Shown piece by piece: positions 8,285 through 14,935 of a stretch of DNA of 14,935 nt. Each line of letters starts with the position of its first letter. The first letter of the stretch is position 1. The position numbers were made by a program, and so were the translations under genes. The DNA is from an uncultured Chitinophagaceae bacterium. GTDB taxonomy: Bacteria; Bacteroidota; Bacteroidia; Chitinophagales; Chitinophagaceae. The stretch is taken from the NCBI GenBank assembly GCA_934502905.1, contig CAKSVK010000088.1, positions 1 to 14,935 on the forward strand, written 5' to 3'. The notes beneath the pieces are model-generated. The model was not told where the DNA came from. It saw nothing but the letters and a program-made list of their open reading frames with translations, and made no database searches.

Positions 8285-9304
8285 ATGAGCGAAAATAATG
8301 ACCTGCAACAACAGCTTTTTAAATATATCAGACAGGAGCTACCTCCTCATATTTCCCTTGTAGACGAGCTCAGCGAACTGCTGGAGTTAAGTGTGGATAG
8401 TGTATACAGAAGGATAAGAGGAGAGAAGCTGATCTCCATGAGCGAACTGAAAAAAATATGCGAGCACTACAGGGTTTCTGTTGATCAGTTCCTGCACCTG
8501 GAAAACGAAACGCTGATTTTTCATGCGCCGGGGTTAAATGTGATCAGCCAGGATCTTAGCGAGTACATGAATAAAATGCACGAATATTTCCGCCATTTTA
8601 ATTCATTCCAGTCAAAGCAGATCTTTTACCTGTGCAAGGATATTCCTTTCTGGTATTTCTTTTTGTATCCCGAGATCGCGGCTTTTAAGCTGTTTTTCTG
8701 GGAACGGACCGTGAACAACAATCCCGCCTTTACCAGCAGCCGGTTTTCGCTGGAAGAGCACCATTTTGCTGATTGTTATAAGCTGGGGCAGCAGATACTG
8801 GAGCTGCACAACAAAATGAATTCAATAGAGCTCTGGAACCTGGAAAGCATTCATAGCACCATTAACCAGATTGCTTATTATAAAGATGCGGGTGTTTTTA
8901 GAAATGAAGATGAATTTGACAAGGTGGTATCTTCTTTTTCCATGCTGCTGGATCACCTCGAAGAACAAACCAAAACCGGTATAAAATCGCTTCCCGGCAG
9001 AGGTCCGTCTGTGGGTACGATTGAATTTTATGTAAATGAGCTGATATTGGGGAATAATACTATTCTGCTGAAGCTGGATGACAGGAAGACTGCAATGGTT
9101 ACCTACAATATACTCAGTTATTTATCTACAAGCGAGGAACGTTTTGTAACCAAAACATTTGATACTTTTAACAGCCTGCTGAAGCGCTCTACCCTTATCA
9201 GTGAAACAGGAGAAAAGGAAAGGAATAAATTCTTTAACAGGTTGAGGGAAAAAACGGGTGAGCTGAAAAGGTCGGGTTCCGCTGTTCAGTATACAGGCTC
9301 CTGA
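8285..9304 (+). CDS. Helix-turn-helix transcriptional regulator (BetR/XRE-like)
   Basis: A 339-residue protein with an N-terminal DNA-binding domain. Residues about 22-75 (SLVDELSELLELSVDSVYRR, IRGEKLISMSELKKICEHY, VSVDQFL) form an XRE-like helix-turn-helix of the BetR-like kind common in Bacteroidota: YRRIRGE is the recognition-helix end and the final helix ends at DQFL. The remaining 250 residues are predicted mostly helical and rich in aromatic residues, with no enzymatic motif or membrane segment that I recognise; they may serve as a ligand-sensing or dimerisation domain. The gene is divergent from the propeller lipoprotein with about 100 bases between, so that lipoprotein is a plausible target, which is inference. 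Confidence 0.7.
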   Translation: MSENNDLQQQLFKYIRQELPPHISLVDELSELLELSVDSVYRRIRGEKLISMSELKKICEHYRVSVDQFLHLENETLIFHAPGLNVISQDLSEYMNKMHEYFRHFNSFQSKQIFYLCKDIPFWYFFLYPEIAAFKLFFWERTVNNNPAFTSSRFSLEEHHFADCYKLGQQILELHNKMNSIELWNLESIHSTINQIAYYKDAGVFRNEDEFDKVVSSFSMLLDHLEEQTKTGIKSLPGRGPSVGTIEFYVNELILGNNTILLKLDDRKTAMVTYNILSYLSTSEERFVTKTFDTFNSLLKRSTLISETGEKERNKFFNRLREKTGELKRSGSAVQYTGS

Positions 9305-9523
9305 CCCCCCCGGTTCTATAGAGAAAGGTCCCGGGCCGCTGGAACCCGGCAATGTTGGTGTGGATCTTGTTAGCCGGGCGCCATGTGCAGCCTGGCTTCC
9401 TGCAGCGTGCGTGACAATTGCACCTTTTCCATTACGGTTAATTATGTCTGTGCCTTACCGGTACGCCGGCTTCTATTATATGCGTGGATGATGAGGACAA
9501 CCATGAGGTGAACCTGCCTGGTT
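9305..9523. other. Intergenic stretch with a GC-rich hairpin, no supported gene
   Basis: Between the convergent regulator and exported-protein genes. CCGGG (9331-9335) and CCCGG (9345-9349) can form a hairpin with a 9-base loop about 27 bases after the regulator stop. CCGGTTC at 9310-9316 could pair with the same right arm instead. There is no T-tract, so terminator function is uncertain. Only short open frames are present (for example a 20-codon leftward frame beginning MEKVQLSRTLQ), and I do not call them. Confidence 0.3.
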
Positions 9524-10111
9524 CTACTTATGCCTTGAAAACAAAAGATGAAATCCGGCAATATGCTCATTTGATTTTTGCAGGGGCATAGTAAAACTTA
9601 GCCTCAGTTCAATATGTTTGTACCTGGGCACTTTTTTTCCGACTCCTATTCTTAACCCGGTATGAATGGTGGCAGCCGGTCCGTTGATAACCGAGCGATG
9701 ACCGGTATCATTAAGAAAGCCATCATCATATATTTTTCGATATAAATATCCCATCCCGGCTCCTGCAAAGAACCCCGTTCTTTTGTAAAAGCGTCTGGTG
9801 GCGCCTGCTCCTCGGTTGAAGGTGATAACGGCCGGTACGGATACGAGATACCCTTCCCAGGACGGTAAGTACATACCGCCTGTTCCGGAAAACATGATCG
9901 TGCCAATATTAACCGGCAGGCCAACGGAAACGGAAGACTCCTCTTTTTCGTAAAGATTGATCCTGGGGGTATAAGACACTGCAATTAGCGGGTAATAGGC
10001 GCTTCCGGCATTAGAAGCAGCAATGTTTGGTCCCACGCTGTGGATTATTCTTTGAGCAGATGCCGGTAACATGAAGCTACCAAGCAGGAATAAAAGGATG
10101 ATGTGTTTCAT
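9524..10111 (-). CDS. Predicted exported beta-barrel-like protein, unknown function
   Basis: A 195-residue protein with a clear Sec signal peptide (MKHIILLFLLGSFMLPASAQ, cut after ASA) and no lipobox Cys. The mature part alternates polar and hydrophobic residues, is rich in Gly, Tyr and Phe, has paired strands with turns (for example SSVSVGLPVNIGT, TGFFAGAGMGYLYRK, HTGLRIGVGKK, IELRLSFTMPL) and ends in a hydrophobic strand (IAGFHLLFSRHK). This resembles a small eight-stranded outer-membrane barrel, but the last residue is not the usual Phe or Trp. I do not recognise a named family. It is not obviously in an operon: the regulator gene converges on it and a long gene-free stretch lies upstream. 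Confidence 0.6.
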   Translation of the reverse strand: MKHIILLFLLGSFMLPASAQRIIHSVGPNIAASNAGSAYYPLIAVSYTPRINLYEKEESSVSVGLPVNIGTIMFSGTGGMYLPSWEGYLVSVPAVITFNRGAGATRRFYKRTGFFAGAGMGYLYRKIYDDGFLNDTGHRSVINGPAATIHTGLRIGVGKKVPRYKHIELRLSFTMPLQKSNEHIAGFHLLFSRHK

Positions 10112-10203
10112 TTGACTTGTATGTTATTTAGAATCAGCCATGAACCCGGAGGCTCTATTCGCGGCTGTGATTGATTCTGCTTCCACCTACCTGCACATTT
10201 TCA

Positions 10204-10345
10204 CTAGTGTCATGTCAAACATGAATTTTCATTTGAGATCTCCCGCAGATTCCGCTGAATTCCGCAGATAATCAAAGTCTTCTGCGCTTATTTGCGAAAT
10301 CAGCGGGAAATATTAGCCGTCGTTTTATCGCTGACATGACACCAG
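10204..10345. repeat. MITE-like 142-base symmetric hairpin repeat
   Basis: The ends are inverted copies: 10204-10217 (CTAGTGTCATGTCA) and 10332-10345, matching at 13 of 14 positions, 11 of them consecutive. Inside, 10241-10268 and 10281-10308 are also inverted copies (20 of 28). Both pairs share one dyad centre at 10274.5, and the gaps between outer and inner arms are 23 bases on each side, with little pairing. The inner arms carry CCGCAGATTCCGC and GCGCTTATTTGCG words. I recall similar words (TCTGCGNAATCAGCGGGA) as dispersed intergenic repeats in Bacteroidota. No coding capacity and no clear target-site duplication are visible. Confidence 0.6.
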
Positions 10346-10683
10346 GCTGCATATAACCCTTGATTGCCGTTGGGCAATGATCGGGATATCTCTGTTTATG
10401 GCAGGCTGTAAAAATAATAGCTGCCTTTACAGTAAGACGGTATAAAGCTATACGACAGCTTCCTGCTTAAGAAACTGACTGTTTGCAGTGATGCAGGCGA
10501 GAGGAGTATATTTTGCAAAAAGAAGAGGATACATCCAACCGGAGTTGCATCATCAGTAAAATACGGGCATGACAGAGCGGCTATTGGTAAAAAATGCAAA
10601 AAATGAAGTGCGGCAGTTGCAGTGAATAAGAAAAATGGTTGCGTGTATTGCAGGGCTGCTGACAAGACACCTATCAGTGCGAT

Positions 10684-10699
10684 GCCAGGATATCCCGGC
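10684..10699 (-). terminator. Hairpin just after the thioesterase stop (weak terminator candidate)
   Basis: GCCAGGAT/ATCCCGGC form a 16-base near-palindrome (one G-U pair) starting two bases beyond the stop codon of the leftward thioesterase. There is no loop beyond the central bases and no T-tract follows, so it may stabilise the 3' end rather than terminate. Confidence 0.2.
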
Positions 10700-10701
10700 G
10701 A

Positions 10702-11214
10702 TCACTCTATGAATAAGGCTTTGAGCTCGGCAGCATCTTTGGGTTTCATTTTTCCACCGAGTATCATCCTCAATTGCCTGCGTCTCAGGGCTCCTTCGTA
10801 CAGCTTTGTTTCCTTTTCACTTTCGGGGATCACCTGTGGCGCCGGCGTGGGTTTGCCGGCATCGTCCAGCGCCACCATGGTATAGTAGGCTTCGTTACTT
10901 TTATATTTATGTTGCTTCACAAAATCCTCGCACCATACTTCAATATGAACTTCCATAGAGCTGGTGAAAGCCCTGCTCACACCGGCTTTGATGTGCACGG
11001 CATTTCCCAGCAATATCGGGTATTTAAAAGAGATATTGTCAACGGAGGCGGTTACAACCGGCGCGTTGGCATGTTTTTGCGCCGCGAGCGCCGCGGCTAT
11101 ATCCATCCAGTACATCAGCCTGCCGCCCATGAGGTTACCGAATACATTGGTATCGTTGGGCAGCACCAGCTCTGTCATATTGATCTGTGAATCCTGTGCC
11201 TTTTTTTCCTGCAT
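10702..11214 (-). CDS. Acyl-CoA thioesterase, hotdog fold (YciA/BACH-like)
   Basis: A 170-residue protein started at the ATG at 11214-11212. The open frame reaches 36 codons further upstream, but that part would run into the epimerase gene and does not resemble the family. The hotdog signature is complete: PNDTNVFGNLMGGRLMYWMD, where Asn23 and Asp38 correspond to the catalytic pair of BACH/YciA thioesterases, then VVTASVDNISFKYPI and a long strand ending VHIEVW. One hotdog domain fits the bacterial single-domain form. It hydrolyses acyl-CoA to free fatty acid and CoA in the cytoplasm; chain-length preference cannot be read here. It lies 28 bases downstream of the dipeptide epimerase gene and is likely its operon partner. 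Confidence 0.87.
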   Translation of the reverse strand: MQEKKAQDSQINMTELVLPNDTNVFGNLMGGRLMYWMDIAAALAAQKHANAPVVTASVDNISFKYPILLGNAVHIKAGVSRAFTSSMEVHIEVWCEDFVKQHKYKSNEAYYTMVALDDAGKPTPAPQVIPESEKETKLYEGALRRRQLRMILGGKMKPKDAAELKALFIE

Positions 11215-11242
11215 AGTGTTGTTCGTTTTCTCAAAAATAGGT

Positions 11243-12340
11243 TTATACTGTAAAACTTTCCTGTGTTGCCAGAAAATCATTGTTGACGTCGGCGCCAATG
11301 CCTGTGCTGTCCGGCAGCTCAATATGGTAGTTGTTAAATTGAATGCCGCCTTCTACGGGGTCTTCTCGGAGCCCCATCAGGCTGGTATCCATATCATAAA
11401 ACCTGATATTGTCGCTGGAAGCAGCAAAATGTGCAAAAGCGGAGAGTGCCACACGGCTTTCCATCATACAGCCTACCATACAGGGTATGTGGTGTTGCCG
11501 GCACACCTCATTGATCTTAACAGCCTCCAGGATACCGCTGCTTTTAGAAAGCTTGATGTTCACGAAATCGCAGCCATTGCTTTTGATAACCCTTTCCGCA
11601 TCGTGATGATCGAAAACGCTTTCGTCTGCCATGATGGGTATCGGCGACTTTTTTCTTAATTCGGGTAGCCGATGATCGTTGTAGCGGCGCATCGGCTGCT
11701 CGCAGAATTCAATCTGATAAGGCGCCAATGCCGCCAGCGTCATGGCAACCGCTTCCGGATCCCATCCCTGGTTGGCGTCTACCCGTAACGGGATGTCATA
11801 ACCGATCGCATCGCGGATCTGTTTTACCCTTTCAATATCGTCTACCGGGTTTTTACCTAGCTTGACCTTGATGATCTGCACACCATCCTCCTTGAATTTC
11901 ACTGCCTCTTTTGCCATATTCGCAGGACTGTCTATTCCTATGGTAAGGTCGGTGAGCATCCTTTTTTTATTTCCTTCCAGGAAGCGGTATAATGGCTTGC
12001 CAGCATGTTTGGCGGCGATATCATAGAGCGCCATATCAAAAGCGCTTTTGATAGTACTATTGCCGGCTGCATAGGTGTGCAGCTCCTTCATGCGGCTTTC
12101 AATATCCAGCGGATCTTTTCCCTTCCATATCCCTGCAAAATCCCTGGCCATTACAAAGCAGGTATTTTGTGTTTCACCCACGATCATCGGAAAGGCGGAA
12201 CATTCACCCACACCGTACAGGTTGTTGTTCGTATGTATCCTGATAAAAATATTCTGGGCAAAATACATGGTGCCGGTAGCAATGGTAAACGGATGAATGG
12301 GAATGCTGAGGCGAAAAACATCTGTGTGTGTAATAAGCAT
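11243..12340 (-). CDS. Dipeptide epimerase (L-Ala-D/L-Glu epimerase type), enolase superfamily
   Basis: A 365-residue enolase-superfamily protein of the muconate-lactonising subgroup. The capping domain (about 1-125) precedes a TIM barrel with all catalytic residues: KxK at Lys158/Lys160, magnesium ligands Asp188 (RVDANQGW), Glu214 (FCEQP) and Asp239 (ADES), and the second base Lys263 (NIKLSK). A late FYDMDTSLM segment (Asp316, Asp318) matches the Asp-x-Asp that binds the dipeptide amino group in L-Ala-D/L-Glu epimerases. The enzyme interconverts dipeptide stereoisomers, usually from murein turnover, in the cytoplasm. Members of this family in Bacteroidota have varied specificity, so the exact dipeptide is uncertain. 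It starts at ATG 12340 and is first in an operon with the thioesterase. Confidence 0.88.
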   Translation of the reverse strand: MLITHTDVFRLSIPIHPFTIATGTMYFAQNIFIRIHTNNNLYGVGECSAFPMIVGETQNTCFVMARDFAGIWKGKDPLDIESRMKELHTYAAGNSTIKSAFDMALYDIAAKHAGKPLYRFLEGNKKRMLTDLTIGIDSPANMAKEAVKFKEDGVQIIKVKLGKNPVDDIERVKQIRDAIGYDIPLRVDANQGWDPEAVAMTLAALAPYQIEFCEQPMRRYNDHRLPELRKKSPIPIMADESVFDHHDAERVIKSNGCDFVNIKLSKSSGILEAVKINEVCRQHHIPCMVGCMMESRVALSAFAHFAASSDNIRFYDMDTSLMGLREDPVEGGIQFNNYHIELPDSTGIGADVNNDFLATQESFTV

Positions 12341-12540
12341 GGCCGGTATTGAGTCCGCAAGTTAGTTAAATATAAATAAGCGATGGGGCTTCATCTATTC
12401 TTACCCCGCTTGTCATCTGCTTTCTTATTCTGTATAGATCTGTGGAAACGATAGCCGGTGATATTATTTTTTACTTTGATGCCTTCATTATAAAGTTGCA
12501 GAACTCAAAGCAAATTGCCACGGTGAGGCGGATACATATA

Positions 12541-12570
12541 AAAGAAAATGGACTGTTCCAAACAGCCCAT
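12541..12570 (-). terminator. Rho-independent terminator of the DsbD alpha-like gene
   Basis: Read leftward, a stem (ATGGG-CTGTT / AACAG-TCCAT with one mismatch, 12570-12548) with a three-base loop is followed by the T-rich run TTTCTTT (12547-12541). It begins about 52 bases after the stop codon at 12622 and separates this gene from the epimerase operon. Confidence 0.65.
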
Positions 12571-12621
12571 CTTCTTTACCCTAATCCAAAATCCCCAACT
12601 CTTTTGCGGGTATCATTATAT

Positions 12622-13080
12622 TTAGCTTCCTAATGCAATTTTAAATGGCACTTCAGAGGGGGGCAGGCATTCTTTATCATCGCATACCATAAATTCAACA
12701 GAACCTGCTACCGTGGTCTTGATATTCTTTTTGAGTTTGACCACCTGTACAAATTCAACCTCTTTTTCAAAATAATTCACTTTACCATCCCATACAGCTT
12801 CATGCTTTTGAACCAGCTTTCCTACTTCTTTGACTTTTCCTTCCATGGATACCATCGGGTTGGCGGAAAAAGAGAATGTTGTAGGCACCGGGCCCTCTAC
12901 GCCCACGTCCTGGGCATAAATATGGTATTTTCCGGTTACAGCCGCCTTTATCCTGAGCTCATAGGTGTTGTCATTGATCTTTTTGGAGGCAAAGCTCCAG
13001 TTTACCATCCTGGCCGAGCCGGATTGTGCACTCAGCGAGCCGATGATGCAAACAAAAGCGATTGTAAATATTGTCTTCAT
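12622..13080 (-). CDS. Stand-alone DsbD alpha-like (protein-disulfide reductase N-terminal domain) protein
   Basis: A 152-residue exported protein with a signal peptide (about 1-19, cut after SAQ or LSA). The mature part is an immunoglobulin-like fold ending in VEFMVCDDKECLPPSEVPF, with Cys133 and Cys138. This is the Cys pair and Pro-Pro of the DsbD N-terminal (alpha) domain, which relays electrons to periplasmic substrates; E. coli DsbD has Cys103 and Cys109. Here the spacing is CX4C instead of CX5C. The membrane and thioredoxin-like domains of full DsbD are absent, so it must work with a separate transmembrane partner, if it is redox-active. It lies 65 bases downstream of purQ and may be read through from it. 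A possible own -7 box (GATATTTG, 7 of 8) is upstream. Confidence 0.8.
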   Translation of the reverse strand: MKTIFTIAFVCIIGSLSAQSGSARMVNWSFASKKINDNTYELRIKAAVTGKYHIYAQDVGVEGPVPTTFSFSANPMVSMEGKVKEVGKLVQKHEAVWDGKVNYFEKEVEFVQVVKLKKNIKTTVAGSVEFMVCDDKECLPPSEVPFKIALGS

Positions 13081-13145
13081 GCCTTTTATTTAACGTAGAA
13101 ACACTGCAAATATCGTTGGAAAAGCGCTAAATATATGCTAAAAAC

Positions 13146-13817
13146 TCAGGCTGTTACGGTGCTTAACAGGAGGTCTTTCAGCACTTTTTTTCCATCGGTA
13201 TTGCCCAACTGCTCGTTGCAAGCCCGTTCGGGGTGCGGCATCATGCCAAATACATTCCCTGCTCCGTTGACGATACCGGCAATGTTGTTGATGCTTCCGT
13301 TGGGATTGGCTGCTGCCGTAACATTCCCGTTCGCATCGCAGTAACGGTATATCACCTGGCCGTTCGTTTCTATCATATCCAGCGTGATGTTATCCGCATA
13401 AAACCGCCCTTCGCCGTGGGCGATGGGAATTTTAACAGGCACATCATCTTCTCCCTTGATAAATACGTTTTTACAGATAAACTTCATGTTTTCGTTGCGA
13501 AGCAGCACACCCGGCAATAATCCCGCTTCACATAATATCTGGAATCCGTTACAAACACCCAGTACCCTGCCGCCCTTTTCTGCGAAGCTTATAACACTTT
13601 GCATCATAGGACTGAAGCGGGCAATGGCGCCACAACGCAGGTAATCTCCGTAGGAAAAGCCACCCGGCAGGACAATGCAATCCGAAGTGCTGAACATGCC
13701 CAGATCCTTATCCTTATGCCATAACTCTATTACTTCATGCCCCAGGTCATTCCGCAGGGCAAGTATCATATCTGCATCACAGTTAGAGCCGGGAAATACT
13801 ACTACACCGAATTTCAT
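13146..13817 (-). CDS. purQ: Phosphoribosylformylglycinamidine synthase subunit PurQ
   Basis: A 223-residue class I glutamine amidotransferase, the standard length of PurQ. The start [14 protein letters not shown] is diagnostic, followed by the oxyanion segment [18 protein letters not shown], the nucleophile Cys89 in GVCNGFQIL, and the His195/Glu197 pair in MMPHPERA. PurQ releases ammonia from glutamine for PurL in step four of de novo purine synthesis and requires PurL and PurS in the complex. A separate purQ implies a short-form purL and a purS elsewhere; neither is here. A clear Bacteroidota promoter sits about 70 bases upstream of the start. Confidence 0.97.
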   Translation of the reverse strand: MKFGVVVFPGSNCDADMILALRNDLGHEVIELWHKDKDLGMFSTSDCIVLPGGFSYGDYLRCGAIARFSPMMQSVISFAEKGGRVLGVCNGFQILCEAGLLPGVLLRNENMKFICKNVFIKGEDDVPVKIPIAHGEGRFYADNITLDMIETNGQVIYRYCDANGNVTAAANPNGSINNIAGIVNGAGNVFGMMPHPERACNEQLGNTDGKKVLKDLLLSTVTA

Positions 13818-13884
13818 TCGTTTGGTTTTTATGATTGAATGCTTTATTTATAAACATGGCGAAATATGCCAGTTTCACAAGCGG

Positions 13885-13914
13885 CAAAGTTAGGTGGTAA
13901 TTACGGAAATGCAA
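13885..13914 (-). promoter_or_regulatory. Promoter of purQ
   Basis: Read leftward, TTG (13914-13912), 19 bases, then TAACTTTG (13892-13885), a full match to TAnnTTTG. Transcription would begin near 13880, giving a leader of about 60 bases. It lies just after the stop of the upstream membrane-protein gene. Confidence 0.7.
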
Positions 13915-13953
13915 GGGTTGAGTATCCACTGGTTACAAAGGTAGCGCAGGTCC

Positions 13954-14935
13954 TTATTTTCCGGACGAAACCCAGATGTTCAGGGCAATTACAAAGGCTA
14001 CGGAGATCCAGTGGAGCGTCAGGCTGAGCCATTTTTTGGTGGCATAGAAATAGGTATAGGAATGAAATGCGGCAAATGGCAGGGCAGCCAGCATCCAGTA
14101 TTGAAAGGAGGGGGTGATGTTGATAAACGGAATGATCAAGGAAAGTACAAGGTAAACAAGGAGTAATCCCCATATCTTTCTTACCTGGATGAGCATGCGA
14201 AGCAGGTTCTGCTGGATCAGTACAATAGCGATCAAAAACGGGATAACCAGCAGCAGGATGGCGCTCAGGCTCCAGTAGTTCTGTGTGAACCGCGGCAGGT
14301 CTACCGATATGGAGGGCAGGTATGTCAGCGGATTCCAGTTGTTTATTAAAAACAGGATCGTGAAGAGAAAATAGTAAGGGGTCAAAACGCCCAGGGTTGC
14401 TACCATCCAGTCGCTGACCCTAAAGGGCCGAAGCGAAACCAACGCGTAAAAAAGCAGCAGGTAAAAGAGGATCGCGGGAAAATAAAAGAAAGATGCGATA
14501 CCCAGCACCATCCCCGCATTGAAGATCAGTCCCTTGGGAGAAGGATGGTTATAGAGCTTGCACAAAGCGCCGATCAGCCATATCATTAAGGTGTTCACCA
14601 GCAAGGCAGAAGACAACTGCCACCACTCGGGGAAGAAAGAGGTAATAAGTATATACGACATCGCCGGCAAATAACTGCCACGGTGGAGCAGCTTTTCTGT
14701 ATTAACGAAGCTGTTGAACGTTAATGCCTGCACAAAAATAAATACCAACGCAATAATAGGATAAATAAGAGGAAAGCTGTCATTCATCGGCGAAAGGAAG
14801 TCCAGGAGCTTCTGGTATATGAACCCATCGGTCGGTTGCGCTACCGGAACCTTGGGATCCAGGAACGTATATATTTTCAGCACCAAAGCGTACAGCAGTA
14901 AATAAGCGATATTTACCGGGGAACTTCTCTTAAAC
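13954..14935 (-). CDS. Polytopic membrane protein, DUF6427-like, 5' end beyond window
   Basis: The reading frame stays open to the right edge. About 327 codons are visible, and the first visible residues (FKRSSPVNIAYLLLYALVLK) look like the near-N-terminal part of the family (a short Met-containing start then FFKRSSPVN). The TTG at 14886 is therefore not the true start. Around ten hydrophobic segments span the protein, with short loops and a basic loop near LLRMLIQVRKIWG. Placement is the inner membrane. I match it to the Bacteroidota DUF6427 family from memory; function is unknown, and no catalytic motif is visible. It precedes purQ in the same direction, but purQ has its own promoter. Confidence 0.65.
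   Translation of the reverse strand, partial: FKRSSPVNIAYLLLYALVLKIYTFLDPKVPVAQPTDGFIYQKLLDFLSPMNDSFPLIYPIIALVFIFVQALTFNSFVNTEKLLHRGSYLPAMSYILITSFFPEWWQLSSALLVNTLMIWLIGALCKLYNHPSPKGLIFNAGMVLGIASFFYFPAILFYLLLFYALVSLRPFRVSDWMVATLGVLTPYYFLFTILFLINNWNPLTYLPSISVDLPRFTQNYWSLSAILLLVIPFLIAIVLIQQNLLRMLIQVRKIWGLLLVYLVLSLIIPFINITPSFQYWMLAALPFAAFHSYTYFYATKKWLSLTLHWISVAFVIALNIWVSSGK

Larger units (their letters stand above)
10112..10701. other. 590-base gene-free region
   Basis: This stretch carries the 142-base hairpin repeat at 10204-10345. Beyond it, 10346-10701 has only small local pairings: CTGTAAA/TTTACAG at 10406-10412 and 10426-10432, and AGAATCA/TGATTCT at 10130-10136 and 10172-10178. An 89-codon leftward open frame (10396-10665) and a 56-codon rightward frame without a start (10436-10606) are present. 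Neither looks like a real protein. I see no tRNA, riboswitch or convincing promoter. The region could hold a small RNA or a decayed gene. Confidence 0.4.

Noticed and set aside
9428..9592. Rightward frame of about 50 codons (containing VDDEDNHEVNLPGS) near the end of the exported-protein gene
   Set aside because: No good start, overlaps the opposite-strand exported-protein gene, and matches no family I know. May be a gene remnant, but support is too thin.
10204..10345. CRISPR array
   Set aside because: Repeats are inverted about one centre, not direct, and there are no spacers or cas genes.
10396..10665. Leftward 89-codon open frame in the gene-free region
   Set aside because: Very few charged residues, scattered aromatic and Leu/Ser runs and no coherent membrane pattern: typical of a chance frame. 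No promoter or recognised family.
11215..11322. 36-codon N-terminal extension of the thioesterase
   Set aside because: It would overlap the end of the epimerase gene by 80 bases and adds non-family sequence before the usual hotdog start.

Overview
The window looks like chromosomal DNA from a Bacteroidota bacterium, most likely the Chitinophagaceae (Chitinophaga-like). The reasons are a type IX secretion/gliding protein of the SprE/PorW type, promoters of the Bacteroidota form (TTG, 19 bases, TAnnTTTG), almost no Shine-Dalgarno sequences, and protein families typical of that phylum. This placement is inference from family content; no 16S or other marker gene is present.

Layout. Positions 1-159 hold the start of a leftward membrane-anchored M23 peptidase. 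A shared 124-base spacer separates it from a rightward pair: sprE/porW-like (284-3289) and a class A penicillin-binding protein (3381-5774). The penicillin-binding protein meets a leftward free-methionine-(R)-sulfoxide reductase tail to tail with a 4-base overlap. That gene is divergent from a PlsC-like acyltransferase (6375-7127). Next is a convergent junction filled by an inverted pair of 7-base-period repeats (7135-7233). A surface lipoprotein with a glycosidase-like beta-propeller (7258-8181, leftward) is divergent from a BetR/XRE-type regulator (8285-9304), with a perfect 17-base palindrome between them. A predicted outer-membrane or exported protein of unknown function follows (9524-10111, leftward), then a 590-base gene-free stretch carrying a symmetric 142-base MITE-like hairpin repeat (10204-10345). 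The right third is all leftward: a YciA/BACH-like acyl-CoA thioesterase behind a dipeptide epimerase (one operon), a stand-alone DsbD alpha-like domain protein with its own terminator, purQ with a clear promoter, and a truncated polytopic membrane protein of the DUF6427 type.

How the genes relate. The left block is about the cell envelope: a murein hydrolase, a T9SS/gliding component and a peptidoglycan synthase, which suggests coupling of wall growth to assembly of an envelope-spanning machine. The epimerase fits murein-peptide recycling. The methionine sulfoxide reductase and the DsbD-like protein are redox housekeeping. I see no phage, CRISPR, tRNA, rRNA or transposase gene. Nothing here clearly qualifies as a new defence or biosynthetic system; the most unusual DNA is the two non-coding repeat structures at 7135-7233 and 10204-10345.
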